A stretch of 64,000 bases of DNA from Chloroflexota bacterium (GTDB taxonomy: Bacteria; Chloroflexota; UBA6077; JACCZL01), in the NCBI GenBank assembly GCA_030447245.1, contig JAUJPG010000001.1, forward strand, positions 396,029 through 460,028, given 5' to 3'. This document shows, in pieces, positions 1 to 9,237 of this stretch (position 1 is the first letter of the stretch; the number at the start of each line of letters is the position of its first letter). The notes beneath the pieces were generated by a model. That model searched no databases. It was not told where the DNA came from and was given only the letters and a program-made list of their open reading frames with translations. A program made the position numbers and the translations under genes.

Positions 1-1705
1 CCGAGCGTCCGAGCCAGATGAGGCTGCTCCACCAGGTCGCCGTACAGGCCGAGCGCCTCCTCGAGCAGCGCCTCGGCGCGGTCGTACTCGCCCCGCTGAT
101 AGGCCACCATCCCCAGGTTGTTCAGGGCGAAGGCGGTGTCGACGCGCGACCCGAGCCGACGGCAGATGGCCAAACTCTCCTCCAGCCGGGCCGCGGCCAG
201 GTCGTACTCGCCCTGGCGATTCGCCAGATTGCCGAGGCCGTTGAGCGCCTTCGCCCGTCCGAGCGAGTCCCCACTCCCGCCCGCCGCCAGGAGCTGCTCC
301 AGCCAGCGGCGGCCCTCCGAGAAGTAGCCGCGGATGAACCAGAACCAGGCGAGCGCCCCGGCCAGCCGGAGGCCGATCTCCGCGGCGCCGGCCTCGAGGC
401 TCCAGGCCAGGGCGGCCCGGAAGTTGTCGTGCTCGCGCTCGAGCAACGCCAGGTAGCGGGGGGTCTCCGCGCTCCAGATCTTCCACTCGGCGTCCTCGGC
501 CACTGCCAAGAAGTACTCGGCGTGCCGCCGGCGCACTGCCGGGAGCTCACCGCATTCCTCCACCTGCTCTCGCCCGTATTCACGCATCGTCTCCAGCAGC
601 GCGAACCGCGGCTCGTCGTCAGCCCCCGCCGCCTGCTGCACGAGGCTCTTGTCCACCAGCGAGGCCAAGCCGTGCAGCACCACGCCCCGGCCGTGCGCGC
701 CGAGGCCGCAGACGGCCTCCGCCGCCCCGAGCGAGCAGCCACCGGCAAAGACGGCGAGTCGCCGGAACAGTGCCTGCTCGCCGGGCTCCAGCAGGTCGTA
801 GCTCCAGGCGACAGCCCCGCGCAGGCTCCGATGGCGGGATGGCCAGTCCGCGGGACCGTCGGTCAGCACCTCGAGCCGGGTCCCGAGCCGGGCGAGCAGC
901 GCCGCAGGCGGCAGGACCTTCAGCCGGCGGCGGCGAGCTCGAGCGCGAGGGGCAGCCCTTCCAGGCGGACGCAGATCTCCGCGAGCGCGGCGGCGTTCTC
1001 CGGGGCTCAGCGTGAAATCCGGCCTGACGGCTTGCGCGCGCTCGAGGAGCAGCGCGACGGCCGCCACGCGCGCCAGGCGCTCGGCGGGCGGCAGGTTCTG
1101 CAGCTGGGGAAGCGCCAGCGGGGAGAGCGGGTACTGCTGCTCGCCGTAAAGATGCAGGGGCGCGCGACTCGTGGCCAGCACCCGCAGTCCCGGGCAGGCC
1201 GCCAGCAGCTCGGCGATGGCCGCGCGGCCGGCAGCAGATGCTCGAAGTTGTCGAGCACCAGCAGCAACTGCTTCCGCCGCAGGGAGGCGGCGAGGCGCTC
1301 GGCGAGCGGGTGGCTGCCGCTCTCGCGCAGCCCCATGGCTCGGGCCAGGGTCGGGACCACGAGGGCGGGATCGGGGACTGCGGCGAGCAACACGACGCGG
1401 ACACCGTGCTCGAAGGCGTCGAGCAGCGAACCCGGCGACTTCGAGGCTCAGCCGGGTCTTGCCGATGCCCGGCGGGCCGACCAGCGTCAGGAGGCGCGCA
1501 TCGTCCCGCAGCAGCCGGGAGCGCAGCTCGCGCGTCTCCTGCTCGCGCCCGATCAGCCGCGCGGTCCGCCGGGCAGATCCGGGGCGCGCCCGCCCCGCCC
1601 GCAGCAGCGGCGGGGAACCCGGCGGGGATCCCAGCCCTCAACGGCGGCTGGCCTGAGCAGCCACGCGGGGACTTTCCCGGAGCGGCGGCGATCGTCCGGC
1701 ATGGG
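1..1705 (-). pseudogene. AfsR/LuxR-like NB-ARC ATPase regulator with TPR-type C-terminus, partial and frameshifted
   Basis: The coding frame jumps several times, so the ORF track shows only fragments. Read across frames, the minus strand gives a GREQETREL lead-in, a Walker A (GPPGIGKTRL), a Walker B-like LLLVLDNFEHLL, an ATSRAPL motif, and then helical repeats such as ALNGLGNLANRQGEYDLA that run off the left edge. This is the layout of signal-transduction ATPases (STAND/NB-ARC) that carry TPR repeats and act as transcriptional regulators. Frame changes occur near 1560, 1430, 1225, 1000 and 930. The amino-acid signal stays good in each piece, which suggests recent decay or sequencing indels. 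The start is unclear; an ATG near 1702 is possible. No neighbour reveals its target. Confidence 0.7.
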
Positions 1706-1908
1706 TCAGCCCGCGCGCTGCTCCCCACGTCGGGGGCCGCGTAGGCACGTCAAGAGCATAGCCCGGCGAGTGGTGCTCGAGAAAGGAGCCCGCTCGCTCT
1801 TCCTGCCACGACGAGCGCAGGCGGCGTAGCCCATCATCCAAACCAAAGCTAAGGTGAAACCCGCAGACACCCTACTGACGAGCATGTAGATCCGATCGTG
1901 GCTTTGGT

Positions 1909-2728
1909 TTAGACCGTGTTATGGAGACTTTGGGCGAGGCTGAGGAGCAGGCGGTGGAGCATGAGGCAGGCAAACGCGACGAAGTGCAGGCCAGCCAGCG
2001 TCGCCGGAGTCGCTCCAGTCGCGGGCAAGGCGCTGGAAGCGCGCCATCCACGCGAAGCTGCGCCCGACGACCCAGCGCCGCGGCAGCAGGACGAAGCCGC
2101 GCTTGGCCGCCGGCAGCTTGATCACCTCCAGGCGGATGCCGTGCGCTTCGGCGTCGGCAGCCGGCGCCTCGCCCGTGTAGCCCTGGTCGACGTAGGCCAG
2201 CTCGACCGAGTCGCCGGTCGCCGCCTGCACCGCGGCGGCCAACTCTCCGACCTGCGCCCGCTCCTGGTCGTCGGCCGGGGTCACGTGCAGCGCCAGCAGC
2301 AGGCCGAGCGTGTCGACCGCCGCGTGCACTTTCGAGCCCCGCTTCCGCTTGTGGCCGTCGTAGCCGGCCCGGTGCCCGCTCTCCGGGCTGGACTGGAGCG
2401 TGCGGCTGTCGAAGACCGCGGCGCTCGGGTCCGGATCCCGCCCCACCGCCAGGCGCAGCAGGGCGCGCAGGTCGTGGACCAGCGCCTCGAAGCAGCCGGC
2501 GGCCAGCCAGCGCTGGGTCTGCTGGTAGACGGCCTCCCACGGCGGGAACTCGTGCGGCGGCAGCCTCCAGGGGGCGCCGGCCCGCACGACCCAGCGCACG
2601 GCGTTGAACACCTCGCGCAGGTAGTGCCGCCGCTGCGGGGCCTGCTCGGCCATCAGCGTCAGGTACGGCGCGACGAAGGCCCACTCCTCGTCGCTCACGT
2701 CGGTTGGGTACGGCTTCCGGGTCGACAT
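1909..2728 (-). pseudogene. IS5-family DDE transposase, probably inactive
   Basis: The N-terminal IS5-type domain (DVSDEEWAFVAPYL) is followed by DDE-core landmarks: VFDSRTLQSS with the first Asp, YVDQGYTG with the second Asp, and WVVGRSFAWMARFQRL. In this family the last motif normally reads WVVERTFAWL, so the catalytic Glu position carries Gly (GGG codon). The frame also shifts near 2005: after LARDW the expected tail LAGLHFVAFACLMLHRLL continues in another frame to a TAA at 1909, whereas the tracked ORF runs into a nonsense tail. Two independent lesions argue for an immobile copy, although the frameshift alone could be a sequencing error. Confidence 0.75.
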
Positions 2729-2776
2729 GCAGGCATGCTACCCCGCGGAGCCGCCGAAGTTCAGAACAAGCTCTAG
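1909..2776 (-). mobile_element. IS5-family insertion sequence
   Basis: A single transposase gene is bracketed by imperfect inverted ends. The right end read inward on the minus strand is CTAGAGCTTGTTCTGA (from 2776) and the left end read inward on the plus strand is TTAGACCGTGTTATGG (from 1909); 11 of 16 positions agree. Both ends abut a TTAG/CTAG-like site, consistent with the YTAR/TA target preference of IS5-family elements. Length is about 0.87 kb, normal for the single-ORF IS5 subgroups. No second copy was seen in the window. Confidence 0.7.
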
Positions 2777-2906
2777 GGCGGCCGCTCCTCCTGGTCTTCG
2801 GCTCGAGCACCTGCCCGGTGCGGCGGGCATCCTGCCGGCCCTCAACGGGCTGCGTGCGTACCTCGGCGCCGCGTCGTCGAGAAGGTCGCCTGAGTGCTGA
2901 GCCATC

Positions 2907-4325
2907 CTAGCCTCCCCCAGGAATGGGGGCCATGAAGCGGCGACGGCGAAGCGTACGCCCACCGGCGAGCAGGAGGGCGAGCGGGGCGGCGAGCCCGCCG
3001 GCGGCGACGGCGGCGATGGCGGGGTCGATGGGGTAGCGGAAGCGCGGAACCGGGCCGTCCAGGGCGGCCGCCGCGAGGACCAGCGCCACGGCCGCCAACG
3101 CCGGCAGCAGGGCCGGGCGCCAGCGTCGGCAGGCAAGCGCCGCGATGACGCCGAGCAGGAAGAGCCAGCCGATCGGGCGCCGCCAGCGCCAGGGCTGAAA
3201 GGCGCTGGTGATCGCGTCGGCCCGCTCGTAACCCGGCCCTTCGGCTGGCTGGTCGGCGTCCAGCAAGGCGGCGAGCGACGGGTTCCAGCGGCGGTCCCAG
3301 TTGCGGGTGGTGCGCTGGCGCCAGTTGCCGCGCAGTCGTTCGTTCTCGCCCTCGAATAACCTGACCGCCATCGCGGCCGTGCCGTACAGGTAGTAACCGG
3401 GGCGCTGGGCAATCGCGTCGAAGGCAAGGTCGCGCAGCAACGCGCTGGTCTGGGCCTGGGTCAGGCCCAGTTCGTCCTGAATCCGCTGGGTGATCGTCCC
3501 GCCGGACGGCTCGCCGCCATTCGCCTCCTGCTGGATGATCTGCCGCGCCGCGGCTCGGATCGGGTCTGGATCGGGGCGGCTCGCGTCTTCGTAGACGAAG
3601 CCCTTGTCGTGCCGAACGGTGCGCCCGATCAGCGCCTGGCCAAGCGCGCCTTCCGCACCGAGCGTCCCATGGACGAGCCAGGTGCGCGCCATCCACGGAA
3701 GAACGACGAGCGCCGCGCCGACTGCGATCAAGCCCGCGCGCCGGACACTCTCCCGCACGCGCGGCAGCGCCAGCAAGAACGGTCCGACGAGGGCGACCGC
3801 GATGGCCACCTGCCCGACCGGCCTGGTCAGCGCCGCGAGTCCAGTCACCGCCCCGGCCGCCACGAGCCAGCCGACGGATGGGCACCGAACGGCGAGCATG
3901 AGCAGCAGGATGGCGGCAGTCAGTACAAGGGTGAACAGCGACTCGGCCATCAGGTAGTGCTCGTAGATCAGCAATGGTCCGGACACCGCCACGGCCAGGC
4001 CGGCGAGCAGCCCGGCTGCCTGTCCAGGGCCCGGGCCGAACGCGGTCCGACCGAGCCCGTAGGTCACAGCAGCCGTGACGACCCCGAGCGTATGCTGGAC
4101 GATGCCGAGCGTCGCCAGGTTGCCGCCCGCGGCGAGGACGAGCGCGATGAACACCGGGTACAGCGGCGTCCGCCGTAGCTCAGGATCGAACCCGCGCCCG
4201 TGGGCCAAGTCGTAGGCCGGCAGAAGGTAGTCGTCACTATCCGGGGTCACGAAGAGCGGAGCGCCGCTCGCCACAAACGCCCAGCGGACACCAACCGCGA
4301 CCACGACCACCAGGGCCAGCAGCAT
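2907..4325 (-). CDS. GT39/ArnT-like GT-C membrane glycosyltransferase, paralogue 1
   Basis: Multi-pass membrane protein of about 472 aa, first of five paralogues in this island. After the first membrane helix comes FVTPDSDDYLLPAYDLAHG, holding the acidic loop residue that GT-C enzymes (PMT/ArnT/RgtA-D fold) use as catalytic base. Further shared landmarks are QHTLGVVTAAVTYGLGR, EHYLMAESLF, LTRPVGQ and DGPVPRFRYPIDP. The family transfers sugars from polyprenyl-phosphate donors to lipid or protein acceptors outside the membrane. The tracked ORF begins earlier (4508) but overlaps vapC with non-membrane sequence, so I chose ATG 4325, which lies 11 nt past the vapC stop. Acceptor and sugar are unknown. 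Confidence 0.85.
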   Translation of the reverse strand: MLLALVVVVAVGVRWAFVASGAPLFVTPDSDDYLLPAYDLAHGRGFDPELRRTPLYPVFIALVLAAGGNLATLGIVQHTLGVVTAAVTYGLGRTAFGPGPGQAAGLLAGLAVAVSGPLLIYEHYLMAESLFTLVLTAAILLLMLAVRCPSVGWLVAAGAVTGLAALTRPVGQVAIAVALVGPFLLALPRVRESVRRAGLIAVGAALVVLPWMARTWLVHGTLGAEGALGQALIGRTVRHDKGFVYEDASRPDPDPIRAAARQIIQQEANGGEPSGGTITQRIQDELGLTQAQTSALLRDLAFDAIAQRPGYYLYGTAAMAVRLFEGENERLRGNWRQRTTRNWDRRWNPSLAALLDADQPAEGPGYERADAITSAFQPWRWRRPIGWLFLLGVIAALACRRWRPALLPALAAVALVLAAAALDGPVPRFRYPIDPAIAAVAAGGLAAPLALLLAGGRTLRRRRFMAPIPGGG

Positions 4326-4335
4326 CCTGTCCACG

Positions 4336-4755
4336 TCACGCAGACGCAATGTAAGGCTCGTAGGTGTGGACCAGCACGCCAGCCCGCTCCCGCTGCTCAC
4401 GATCCCATGTGACGAGCGGCACGCCGAGGCGGCGAGCCACGGCAACATAGGTTGCATCCGCCCCACGCAACGCCAGGTCGACCGCCAGGTACGCCGCGGC
4501 CTCGGCAAGCAGTGGATCGAGCGGCATGAGGCGGAGCAGGCCCCAGCTGAGCAGGTCCGTTACCGCGCGGTGGCCCAGTCTCGCTCGGCCCGTTCGACGC
4601 GCGACCGCACTGCCCACTTCGGCCAGCAAGATGCCCGGCGCGATGACCAGCTCTTCTTGTTCGGCTCGGCGCTCCAGCCACTCGCGGCTCACGATGTGGT
4701 GCGGGTCTGACGGGGCAAAACGGCTGACCCAGACGCTCGCGTCCACGACCATCAC
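4336..4755 (-). CDS. vapC: VapC-like PIN-domain toxin
   Basis: 139 aa PIN domain, the usual VapC length. Acidic active-site residues are visible: Asp in VVDASVWV near the N-terminus, Glu in LAEVGSAVA, Asp in LRGADATYVAVA and Asp in VTWDREQ, the quartet that binds Mg2+ in PIN ribonucleases. VapC enzymes cleave RNA, often tRNA or rRNA, and are neutralised by the partner antitoxin. Its start overlaps the stop of the upstream antitoxin by 4 nt, indicating translational coupling. GT paralogue 1 begins 11 nt downstream, so that glycosyltransferase may be read through from the toxin-antitoxin promoter. Confidence 0.9.
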   Translation of the reverse strand: MMVVDASVWVSRFAPSDPHHIVSREWLERRAEQEELVIAPGILLAEVGSAVARRTGRARLGHRAVTDLLSWGLLRLMPLDPLLAEAAAYLAVDLALRGADATYVAVARRLGVPLVTWDREQRERAGVLVHTYEPYIASA

Positions 4756-5021
4756 AGCTCGCGCCGCTGCTCACGCACGGCATCGACCGCCGATAATCCG
4801 TTGGGCCAGTGGGCACCGATTTCGTAGGCTAGCTCGTCCATATCGGCCCACACCCCAGAAACCGTGGCTTTCTCCGCGGCAGCCAAACGTCTTCGCTCCG
4901 GCACCAGGCGAGCAACCACCCGCCCACGATTGGTGACCTCGATGATCTCCCCGCCTTCCTCTATCTCGCGAAGGATGCGGCTGGCGTGCTCCTTCAGCTC
5001 GCGGACGCTCACGGAGCGCAT
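4752..5021 (-). CDS. vapB: Phd/YefM-type antitoxin (VapB partner)
   Basis: 89 aa. The N-terminus MRSVSVRELKEHASRILREI with EVTNRGRVVARLVP is the Phd/YefM DNA-binding fold. The C-terminus is the variable toxin-binding segment. It sits directly upstream of vapC with a 4-nt overlap. These antitoxins repress their own operon by binding a palindrome over the promoter, and a perfect 28-bp palindrome lies 11 bp before the start codon. Confidence 0.9.
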   Translation of the reverse strand: MRSVSVRELKEHASRILREIEEGGEIIEVTNRGRVVARLVPERRRLAAAEKATVSGVWADMDELAYEIGAHWPNGLSAVDAVREQRREL

Positions 5022-5031
5022 GGTATACCCC

Positions 5032-5059
5032 CGATGTAGTCACTATAGTGACTACATCG
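5032..5059. promoter_or_regulatory. 28-bp perfect palindrome, likely vapBC operator
   Basis: The half-site CGATGTAGTCACTA is followed immediately by its exact reverse complement, with no spacer and no mismatch. The axis is between 5045 and 5046, and the central CACTATAGTG resembles a -10 hexamer on either strand. It ends 11 bp upstream of the antitoxin ATG. Autoregulation through such an operator is normal for Phd/VapB proteins; the assignment of this site is inferred from position and symmetry. Confidence 0.8.
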
Positions 5060-5163
5060 TAGCACGCGAGCGCCGCGGCACGGGCTGAGTCGCGGCGATT
5101 CCGGAGCGCCGCGGTATGGTACGATAGCGCGGTCGCGCCAGCGGCCGAGGCGATCCCCGAGCC

Positions 5164-6096
5164 ATGTCGATCGCGGAGCAGAGCACGCGCACGACCCTCC
5201 TTTCCCGCCCCCGCGGCGAGCACGTCACGGCCGTCGGCCTGACCGTTATCATCCCGGCGTACAACGAGGAGCACGGGATTGCCGCCGTCGTCGGCGCAGT
5301 CCGCGATGCGCTTGACGACGACGGCCTCGAGTACGAGATCCTGGTCGTCGACGACGGCTCGGCCGACAAGACGGCCGAGGCGGCCGAAGCGGCTGGCGTC
5401 CGCGTCCTCGCCCACAGCCAGAACCGCGGCTACGGCGAGGCGCTCAAGACCGGTATCCGCCATGCCGTCTTCGAGCGCATCGCGATTATCGACGCCGACG
5501 GCAGCTACCCGGCACGTGAGATCCCGCGGCTGGCGCGGATGTTGGACGACGCCGAGATGGTCGTCGGCGCACGGACCGGGGCCGACGCGGCGATCCCGCT
5601 GGTCCGCCGGCCGGCCAAGTGGCTGCTGACCAAGCTCGCCAGCTACCTGACCGGCATCCGCATCCCGGACCTCAACTCCGGGCTGCGGCTGTTCAAGCGG
5701 GCGCTGGCGATCGAGTTCTTCGACCTGCTGCCATCCAAGTTCTCGTTCACCACGACGATCACCCTGGCGGCGTTGAACAGTGGCTACCTGGTTGAGTTCG
5801 TCGAGGTCGACTACTACCGGCGGACCGGTCGTTCCAAGATCCGGCCGATCCAGGACACCTTCAACTTCTTCATGCTCGTTCTGCGGCTCACGCTGATCTT
5901 CCGTCCCCTCAAGATCTACCTGCCACTCGGGGCGCTGATGGTGCTGGGCGCGCTGGTCGTGCTCGCCGTCGGCTGGTATGGCTTCGGCCGCATCCTGGAC
6001 AACACGATTCTGCTCTTGATCCAGGTCGCGATCCAGTCGGCGATGATCGGCCTGCTGGCCGACGTCGTCAACGTTCGCCGCAGCCGCGCTCCCTAG
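5164..6096 (+). CDS. GT2 polyprenyl-phosphate glycosyltransferase (DPM1-like) with C-terminal membrane helices
   Basis: 310 aa. The GT-A fold is shown by LTVIIPAYNEEHGI, the UDP/GDP-binding ILVVDDGSADKT, NRGYGEALKTGI and the DXD-like IIDADGSYP. The C-terminus has two hydrophobic helices (IYLPLGALMVLGALVVLAVG and the segment after it), as in dolichyl-phosphate mannose synthase-like proteins of prokaryotes. Such enzymes load a sugar onto undecaprenyl phosphate and supply donors to GT-C transferases. It is transcribed convergently with the tandem GT-C genes, supporting a shared pathway. Sugar identity cannot be read from sequence. Confidence 0.85.
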   Translation: MSIAEQSTRTTLLSRPRGEHVTAVGLTVIIPAYNEEHGIAAVVGAVRDALDDDGLEYEILVVDDGSADKTAEAAEAAGVRVLAHSQNRGYGEALKTGIRHAVFERIAIIDADGSYPAREIPRLARMLDDAEMVVGARTGADAAIPLVRRPAKWLLTKLASYLTGIRIPDLNSGLRLFKRALAIEFFDLLPSKFSFTTTITLAALNSGYLVEFVEVDYYRRTGRSKIRPIQDTFNFFMLVLRLTLIFRPLKIYLPLGALMVLGALVVLAVGWYGFGRILDNTILLLIQVAIQSAMIGLLADVVNVRRSRAP

Positions 6097-6190
6097 CAGG
6101 CGAATACATACCCGGGGATCGCGATCCTCCACGCGATCGTCGTGCTGGCCGCGGTGGTGACCGTGCTGGTCGCTGGCGCGGCGCTCGGCG

Positions 6191-7747
6191 TCATTGGCGG
6201 GAGTTTCTCGCGCTGACCCTCATGCCGCCCGTCTGGGTGACGCCCTCTGCGCGCTGAGCCGGCGGCGCGCGACGCGCGAGCGGGAGAGATCGCGCCCATC
6301 CTTCCAAGCGGCCCGGCCGGCGCGCCATCCGAGTGAGCGAGGCAAGCGCGCCGAGCGCCATGACGGCGATGAGCGGGTCGGCCGGGAATCGGTAGCGCGC
6401 GACGTTACCGACAAGCGCGGCGCTGGCGAGGAGCAGGGCGGGCGCGGCCAGGCCGACCAGGAGCGCCGGCCGGTACTCCGATCGAAGGGCGGCTACGGCC
6501 AGGCCGACGAAGGCCAGCAGCGGGAGTATCGGGCCAAGATTTCCGGGCTGGTAGAGCACCACGAGCGCGGCGGCTGTTGGCACGGCGCGCTCCTCGGCGG
6601 GAGTAGCTGGCGCGAGCAGGTGGCGAGTTCCCTCGTGCTCCCAGTCCCGGCGGGCGACGTCGCTCGTATTGCGGTAGGCGGCGAGCCGCTCGACAGAGCC
6701 CTGGGCGAGACGCGCGAAACGCTGGAGGGTCCCACGGACGTAATAGCCCGGGTCGCGCAGGATCGCCTCGAACGCCAGGTCGCGCATCAGCCGATCGGCC
6801 TCGCCCGGAGCCAGACCCAGCTCACGCCGCAGGCGGGTGTGGATCGCCTTGCCGGACGAGCCTTGCTCGGCGGCGCGCTGGAGGATCTTGCGCGCCTGCA
6901 AGCGCCCATCATCAGGATCGCCGTCGTGGACGGATGGATCGTAGTAGGTGAATGCGCCGCGGTCGTGGCGGGCAGTCCGCCCGATCAGGCTCTGGCCCAG
7001 GCCGCCCCCGCCGTCGCCAGGCAGCATCGCCCACGGAAGCAAGGCCAGTCCGAACCCGGCTGCATACAGCGCGGCGGCAGCAACGGAAGAACGGCGCAGG
7101 ACAAACGACGCGCGTGTCGAGTGCTCGGGCGGCGGGCGGCGGACGTCGGTGGTCCCACAGCCCAACGCGGCGAGCAGCGCGAGCGGCAGAAGCACCTGGG
7201 CAACTGGCCGCGTGAGCGTCGCCGCGCCAAGCAGCAGCCCGGCCAGGACGTACAGCCACGCCCGACGCGCCCGAAGAGCGGCGACGAGCGCAGCCAGCGC
7301 GCCGACGATCAGCGGCACGAACAGCGCCTCAGTCATGACGCTCTGGCCGGCCAGCATCAGGCCGCCGTTCAGGGCGGTGAGCATCCCGGCCCCCAGCCCG
7401 ACCGCTCGGCCGAAGGTCAGGCGCCCGAGCAGGAACGTCAGCACGGCAGTGAGCACGCCAAGCGCATGCTGGACGAAGGCCAGCGCGCGGAGATCCTCGC
7501 CGGCAACGGCGATCACGCCCGCGACGAAGCCAGGGTAGGCCGGTGTCCGCTTGCCCAGATCGAGCCCGAGGCCGCGCGCCAGCTCCCAGGCCGGCGCGAG
7601 GTACCCCTCGCTGTCCCCGGTCACGAAGACGGGTGCCCGGAACAGCAAAGCTCCACGGAGCAGCGTGGCGACGAGCATGATGCCGAGGATGGAGAGCAGG
7701 TCCGGGTGACGCCTGGCCCACGCCACTACCGCGGGGTAGCACGTCAT
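6191..7747 (-). CDS. GT39/ArnT-like GT-C membrane glycosyltransferase, paralogue 2
   Basis: About 518 aa, multi-pass. It carries the array signature FVTGDSEGYLAPAWELARG after helix 1, AFVQHALGVLTAVLTFLLGRLTFGR, MTEALFVPL, LTRPVAQVLLPL, GQSLIGRTARHDRG and YRFPADPLI. The tracked ORF begins at 8056 inside paralogue 3; I chose ATG 7747, whose ATGA overlaps the stop of paralogue 3 and indicates translational coupling. It is the last gene of the minus-strand operon that starts at the GT2 gene near 13.6 kb. The large extracytoplasmic loop between LIGRT and the C-terminal helices is the part that differs most between paralogues and may set acceptor choice. Confidence 0.85.
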   Translation of the reverse strand: MTCYPAVVAWARRHPDLLSILGIMLVATLLRGALLFRAPVFVTGDSEGYLAPAWELARGLGLDLGKRTPAYPGFVAGVIAVAGEDLRALAFVQHALGVLTAVLTFLLGRLTFGRAVGLGAGMLTALNGGLMLAGQSVMTEALFVPLIVGALAALVAALRARRAWLYVLAGLLLGAATLTRPVAQVLLPLALLAALGCGTTDVRRPPPEHSTRASFVLRRSSVAAAALYAAGFGLALLPWAMLPGDGGGGLGQSLIGRTARHDRGAFTYYDPSVHDGDPDDGRLQARKILQRAAEQGSSGKAIHTRLRRELGLAPGEADRLMRDLAFEAILRDPGYYVRGTLQRFARLAQGSVERLAAYRNTSDVARRDWEHEGTRHLLAPATPAEERAVPTAAALVVLYQPGNLGPILPLLAFVGLAVAALRSEYRPALLVGLAAPALLLASAALVGNVARYRFPADPLIAVMALGALASLTRMARRPGRLEGWARSLPLARRAPPAQRAEGVTQTGGMRVSARNSRQ

Positions 7748-9237
7748 GTTGCGCGGCCGGCGCGCGTGCTGGGCAGGGCACGACCGCCTGCGGGCCGCAA
7801 GGAACCCGCACCATGCGCGGCGCGCCCAAGCCTCAGAGCAAGACCCACCAGCCCCGCCAGACCACCCATCACCAGCACGCTGATAGCAGGGTCGGCCGGG
7901 TAGCGGTACCGCTCCTGGGGGCCGTCTAACGCGGCGCTGGCCAGCACGAGCACGACGGCGGCTGTACCCGGTAGCAGCGCTGGCCGCCAGGCGGGAACGG
8001 CGAGCGCTGCGGCGAGCCCGATCGCGAAGAGGACGAGCGGCAGGGGCGCGTACCATGCCGGTTGGTACCAGCGGAGCAGTTGCGAGGCCGCGCGGAAATC
8101 CTGCTCCGCCCGTGGCTCGGTCACTAGCAGGTGCCGGGTGCGCTCCTGCCAGGTCACGTCGCGCCGCTCGCCCTCGTGCTCCCGGATCCGCATCTCGAGG
8201 CCGTTGAAGATCCGAACCGCGAAACGGAGCGTCCCAGCCACGAAGTGGACCGGCTCGCGCAGGATCGCTTCGATCGCCAGCTCGCGCATCAGGACGTTGA
8301 CCTCGACTGGCCCGAGGCCGAGCTCCTCGCGCAGGCGGCCGGCAATGTCGCCGTCGGATTCGCGGCGATTCGCCCCATGCTGGATGATCTGGCGAGCACG
8401 GACGCGGCGCGGGTCGGGGTCTTGTGGCGGGTCAGCCTCATCGTAGAAGACGAACCCGCGGTCGTAGGACGCGGTACGGGCGATCAGCGTTCGCCCGAAG
8501 GTGCTGGCGCCAGCGAGGTTGTGGGTCAGCTGGTTCCGCACCGCCCACGGCACGACCAGCAGGGCGAAGCCGGCCAGCAGGAAGGCAATCGCGGCCGCGT
8601 GACGACGGACCACGGACGACGGACTCGCACCCTCGCGCGTCGTCCGCGCGCCGAGCGCAGCGAGCAGCGCGAGCGGCAGCAACGCCTGGCCAACTGGGCG
8701 AACTAGCGACACCGCGCCCACCAGCAGCCCGCCCAGCAGCCATGCCCGCGGGGTCGGCCGGCGCCAGGCGGCGACCAGTGCGACGAGTGCCGCGGTCAGC
8801 ACGAATCCGAACAACGCCTCGGTCAGCAGGTAGTGCTCGTACACCAGCAGCGGGGCCGACAACGCTACCAGCAGCCCCGCTCCCAGACCGGCCATCCGTC
8901 CGAACGTCAGTCGGCCCAACCAGTAGGTCAGCGCGGCCGTGCCGACGCCGAGCAGGTGCTGGGCCAGGACGATCCCACGCAGGTCGTCGCCAAGCAGGAT
9001 CAACAGGCCGGCCAGGAACGCCGGGTAGCCTGGCGTCCGCCGCAGCCCAAGCTGGAAGTCGCCGCTGTGGACGAGATCCCAGGCCGGCAGAAAGTACGAC
9101 TGGCTGTCCTTGGAGATGAACGGCGCAACGCGCAGTCCGAAGCCCAGCCGCATTCCGAGCGCGACAAGCACAACCAGCAGCACCGCGCAGGCGTCCGGGT
9201 GGCGGCGGATAAGGGGAGGTACGAGGCGGTCCGCCAT
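7744..9237 (-). CDS. GT39/ArnT-like GT-C membrane glycosyltransferase, paralogue 3
   Basis: About 497 aa. Motifs in order: FISKDSQSYFLPAWDLVHS with the catalytic-loop Asp, LAQHLLGVGTAALTYWLGRLTFGR, EHYLLTEALFGFVLT, LVRPVGQALLPLALL, RTLIARTASYDRGFVFYD and RYRYPADPAISVLVMGG. ATG 9237 follows the stop of paralogue 4 with a one-base TGATG overlap; the longer tracked start (9684) would run through paralogue 4. Loop segment ARQIIQHGANRRESDG is equivalent to ARQIIQQEANGGEPSG in paralogue 1, so those two are the closest pair by eye. Confidence 0.85.
   Translation of the reverse strand: MADRLVPPLIRRHPDACAVLLVVLVALGMRLGFGLRVAPFISKDSQSYFLPAWDLVHSGDFQLGLRRTPGYPAFLAGLLILLGDDLRGIVLAQHLLGVGTAALTYWLGRLTFGRMAGLGAGLLVALSAPLLVYEHYLLTEALFGFVLTAALVALVAAWRRPTPRAWLLGGLLVGAVSLVRPVGQALLPLALLAALGARTTREGASPSSVVRRHAAAIAFLLAGFALLVVPWAVRNQLTHNLAGASTFGRTLIARTASYDRGFVFYDEADPPQDPDPRRVRARQIIQHGANRRESDGDIAGRLREELGLGPVEVNVLMRELAIEAILREPVHFVAGTLRFAVRIFNGLEMRIREHEGERRDVTWQERTRHLLVTEPRAEQDFRAASQLLRWYQPAWYAPLPLVLFAIGLAAALAVPAWRPALLPGTAAVVLVLASAALDGPQERYRYPADPAISVLVMGGLAGLVGLALRLGRAAHGAGSLRPAGGRALPSTRAGRAT

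Noticed and set aside
18-1829. 603-aa plus-strand ORF
   Set aside because: Arg/Gln/Pro-rich antisense shadow of the minus-strand NB-ARC regulator, whose motifs are clear in the other strand.
6097-6218. Membrane-helix-like peptide (ILHAIVVLAAVVTVLVAGAAL) right after the GT2 stop on the plus strand
   Set aside because: No start codon and overlaps the end of a well supported GT-C gene; too short to name. Possibly a relic.
6194-7903. 569-aa plus-strand ORF over the GT-C gene
   Set aside because: Low-complexity antisense shadow; the minus strand has membrane helices and family motifs.
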